Program-made: the position numbers and the translations under genes
NCBI GenBank assembly: GCA_019843655.1
Contig: JACDQD010000109.1
Coordinates: 31,001 to 95,000 of the forward strand
Direction of reading: 5' to 3'
DNA from: Lethocerus indicus
Lineage: Eukaryota > Arthropoda > Insecta > Hemiptera > Belostomatidae
DNA: 64,000 nt
The notes under the pieces: generated by a model
Databases searched by the model: none
What the model was told of the DNA's origin: nothing
The model's input: the letters and a program-made list of their open reading frames with translations, nothing else
Shown here: positions 61,978 through 64,000 of the stretch, piece by piece
Position numbering within the stretch: the stretch's first letter is position 1
Layout: each line of letters starts with the position of its first letter

Positions 61978-62220
61978 GGTCTCCTCGCCATCTTCAGTAG
62001 CGCCCCGTGTCACTCCCACTATATTGGCACTTTTGTATGTTTTTCCTGAAAGGGGGGAAAAAGAAAGTGACATCCTCACTGTCACTGCCACTTGTACTGA
62101 CACTTGGAGTGACAGTGTGCCGACTGCTACTGAAGATGGCGAAAGGCCGGATCCCGCCGAGACAGAAGACAGAAACCTACGGTATTTCAACCCCTCGCAG
62201 ACCACAGAACAGGTATACTT
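61978..62220. mobile_element. Foldback element with short arms and tail
   Basis: Left: CTCGCCATCTTCAGTAGCGC. Right: GACTGCTACTGAAGATGGCG then AAAGGCCGG. The core has GTCACTGCCACTTGTACTGA. Tail: ACCTACGGTATTTCAACCCC, TCGCAGACCACAGAACAGGT. Confidence 0.85.
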
Positions 62221-62911
62221 AAACCTGTAAAAGAGTACATCGAAAAACCATTTTTTTTTTTGCCATACGCCGTCGTCAGTAGCTGTTTCTGTACAAGTTA
62301 GTTGTACGGACTACAAATTTATACAGAGTTGTAATAACAAAATTATAAGACGGTTTTTAAGTGCTGATTATAATCAATCAAACGGATGACGAAGAATGCT
62401 GGAAACCGGTCTAGTTTTGCCTTCTTCAAAGGTCTAAAAATCCGCCTTTCAATTAATTCCTTTGAAGTTGAACCGATTCGAAGTTCAATCGGACAAAATG
62501 CGATACAACGTTTGAAGAGATAATAAATTGTAGCATAAATTATCTTTATTGGCTTTCCGGGAAAGTCAGTTCCTGCGATTGAAACTTTGATCGGGCGGTT
62601 TTTCTTTTGAAAAGAAAAAAAATCCTGAGTCGTCGATTTCACTCGGAAAAGTGCTACTGTGAAATGTCTGGACCGGGGGGAAAAAATTCAAATTGTAGGA
62701 TCTGAAATTCCGAGTTTTAAGTCGGCTCAAATCTCCTCAAGGGGAAATCACCGTCTTCAGTTAGTGGTTTTTCTATTTTTAAACCGAGTCGGCCGCCATC
62801 TTCGAACCGCGCGCTACGTAGAATTCCGTAGCCCGCTTCTACAGTCCGGTGGGAAATATCGTCGTTTCAAAAAAATGCATACAACGTATGCACTCGATTA
62901 GTTGGCGGACC
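62221..62911. other. Intronic sequence with a weak foldback fragment
   Basis: GCCATACGCCGTCGTCAGTA lies at about 62262-62281. Nothing else is recognised. Confidence 0.55.
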
Positions 62912-63125
62912 GCGGTTTCGGCCGCTCGCCGTCTTCAGTAGCGGTCGGCACCGCCTCCACTCCAAGTGTCGGTACGAGTGGAAGTGACGGTTAGGATGCC
63001 ACCAAAAACCATCCAAAGTGCTAACAGTGACTGACACAGTGACTACTGAAGACGGCGAGCGGCCGAAACCGCGGTCTGGCGAAAGACCGAACGGCGAGAG
63101 GAGACAGAAACATCACGAACCTACA
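62912..63125. mobile_element. Foldback element, complete
   Basis: The left arm is CGCGGTTTCGGCCGCTCGCC, then GTCTTCAGTAGCGG. The right arm is TGACTACTGAAGACGGCGAG, CGGCCGAAACCGCGGTCTGG, CGAAAGACCG. The core is about 95 bp. The following GAGGAGACAGAAACATCACG, AACCTACAGTAGG matches the 13.2-kb copy. Confidence 0.88.
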
Positions 63126-63224
63126 GTAGGCACTCCAGTGTAGAGTTCTGTACAATAAGAGACACGATATTCTAGGCGGCACCAACAACGGGCGGAATCC
63201 TGTCCCCGGTTTCAGTTTGGTCAC

Positions 63225-63601
<377 letters not shown>

Positions 63602-63944
63602 TAAATGTCTGGGCAGACCCCCAGGAAGCAATATAGACCTGACAGTGGGGCTGGCGGGGGGGGCCTCATTGCACAGCCAGGTAAGAAGTCATGCCGCCGC
63701 CACCACCGAAAGAGCCTTGTTTGTGCCAAAAGGTAAGAGACCGGCCAAGGTGAATTTGAAAATTTCCCCACCCCCTACCCTCACCCCTCATCGCCACCCT
63801 ATAAATAGACCGGGCAAATTGTTGCGCCCTCGGTCGAAAATAGGCGCACTTAACACCGGCCAGATATACGAGACGTTTATTTTCAATGTGGCCTAACTAC
63901 GGGTGGTTTTTTTTTTTCAATTTTTTCCCGTCGTTCAATATTTT
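63602..63944. other. Intronic sequence, no feature recognised
   Basis: Single-copy-looking, with a G run (63655-63661). Confidence 0.55.
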
Positions 63945-64000
63945 CCGCTGGTTCGGTCTTTCGCTAGACCGGTTTCGGCCGCGTTTCGCCGTCTTCAGTA
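63945..64000 (+). mobile_element. Foldback left half, cut by the window edge
   Basis: GGTTCGGTCTTTCGCTAGACC, GGTTTCGGCCGCGTTTCGCC, then GTCTTCAGTA at the last base. The right half should lie just outside. Confidence 0.85.

Overview
This looks like a stretch of a large, repeat-rich arthropod (probably insect) nuclear genome. It is not prokaryotic: the only recognisable coding sequence is a set of short minus-strand exons with GT/AG splice junctions, separated by introns full of satellites, microsatellites and short non-autonomous transposable elements. I could not identify the species.

The gene is alpha-actinin (Actn), transcribed right to left. Read in transcript order, the exons are 12495-12729 (CH1 actin-binding domain), 9285-9459 (CH1/CH2 linker), 7415-7575 (CH2), a pair of mutually exclusive 86-nt exons at 6132-6217 and 4954-5039 (end of CH2), 3501-3593 (neck), 1530-1760 (spectrin repeat 1) and 686-764 (further spectrin repeat 1, with several indels). 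The 5' exon lies to the right of the window. The remaining spectrin repeats and the EF hands lie to the left. All intact exons join in phase and together give about 350 residues of a nearly invariant protein.

About 51 kb, from 12730 to the right edge, appears to be one giant first intron. It holds two candidate recursive-splicing (ratchet) sites on the gene's strand, at 31347/31348 and 43918/43919. Both have a polypyrimidine tract and CAG joined directly to GTAAGC or GTGAGC. The rest of this intron is repeats: (1) a family of about 30-60-bp units rich in GCGGTTTT and CCAAAAATGG, which repeatedly flips strand and so builds kilobase-scale inverted repeats (about 9.5-12.4, 15.0-16.8, 19.4-21.6, 37.7-41.9 kb); (2) a 104-bp satellite of about 25 copies (16.76-19.39 kb), with a diverged sister array in opposite orientation at 35.4-36.3 kb; (3) tandem units of about 216-270 bp around a conserved hairpin module (22.9-23.6, 25.2-25.5, 44.1-45.0 kb); (4) a 117-bp array at 52.7-54.5 kb; (5) at least twelve copies of a MITE-like element with GGTGGTCCAAAAAAATGTAT termini and two alternative cores; (6) more than 40 half-sites of a GC-rich foldback element (CTTCAGTAG ... 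CTACTGAAG), two of whose relatives carry a hammerhead-ribozyme-like CTGANGA...GAAACGTC core; and (7) very long (GA/CT)n tracts, several starting exactly at MITE ends.

The long open frames inside the satellites and (GA)n tracts (poly-Ser-Leu, poly-Arg-Glu and similar) are compositional artefacts and are not annotated as genes. No transposase, reverse transcriptase, tRNA, rRNA or CRISPR array was recognised.
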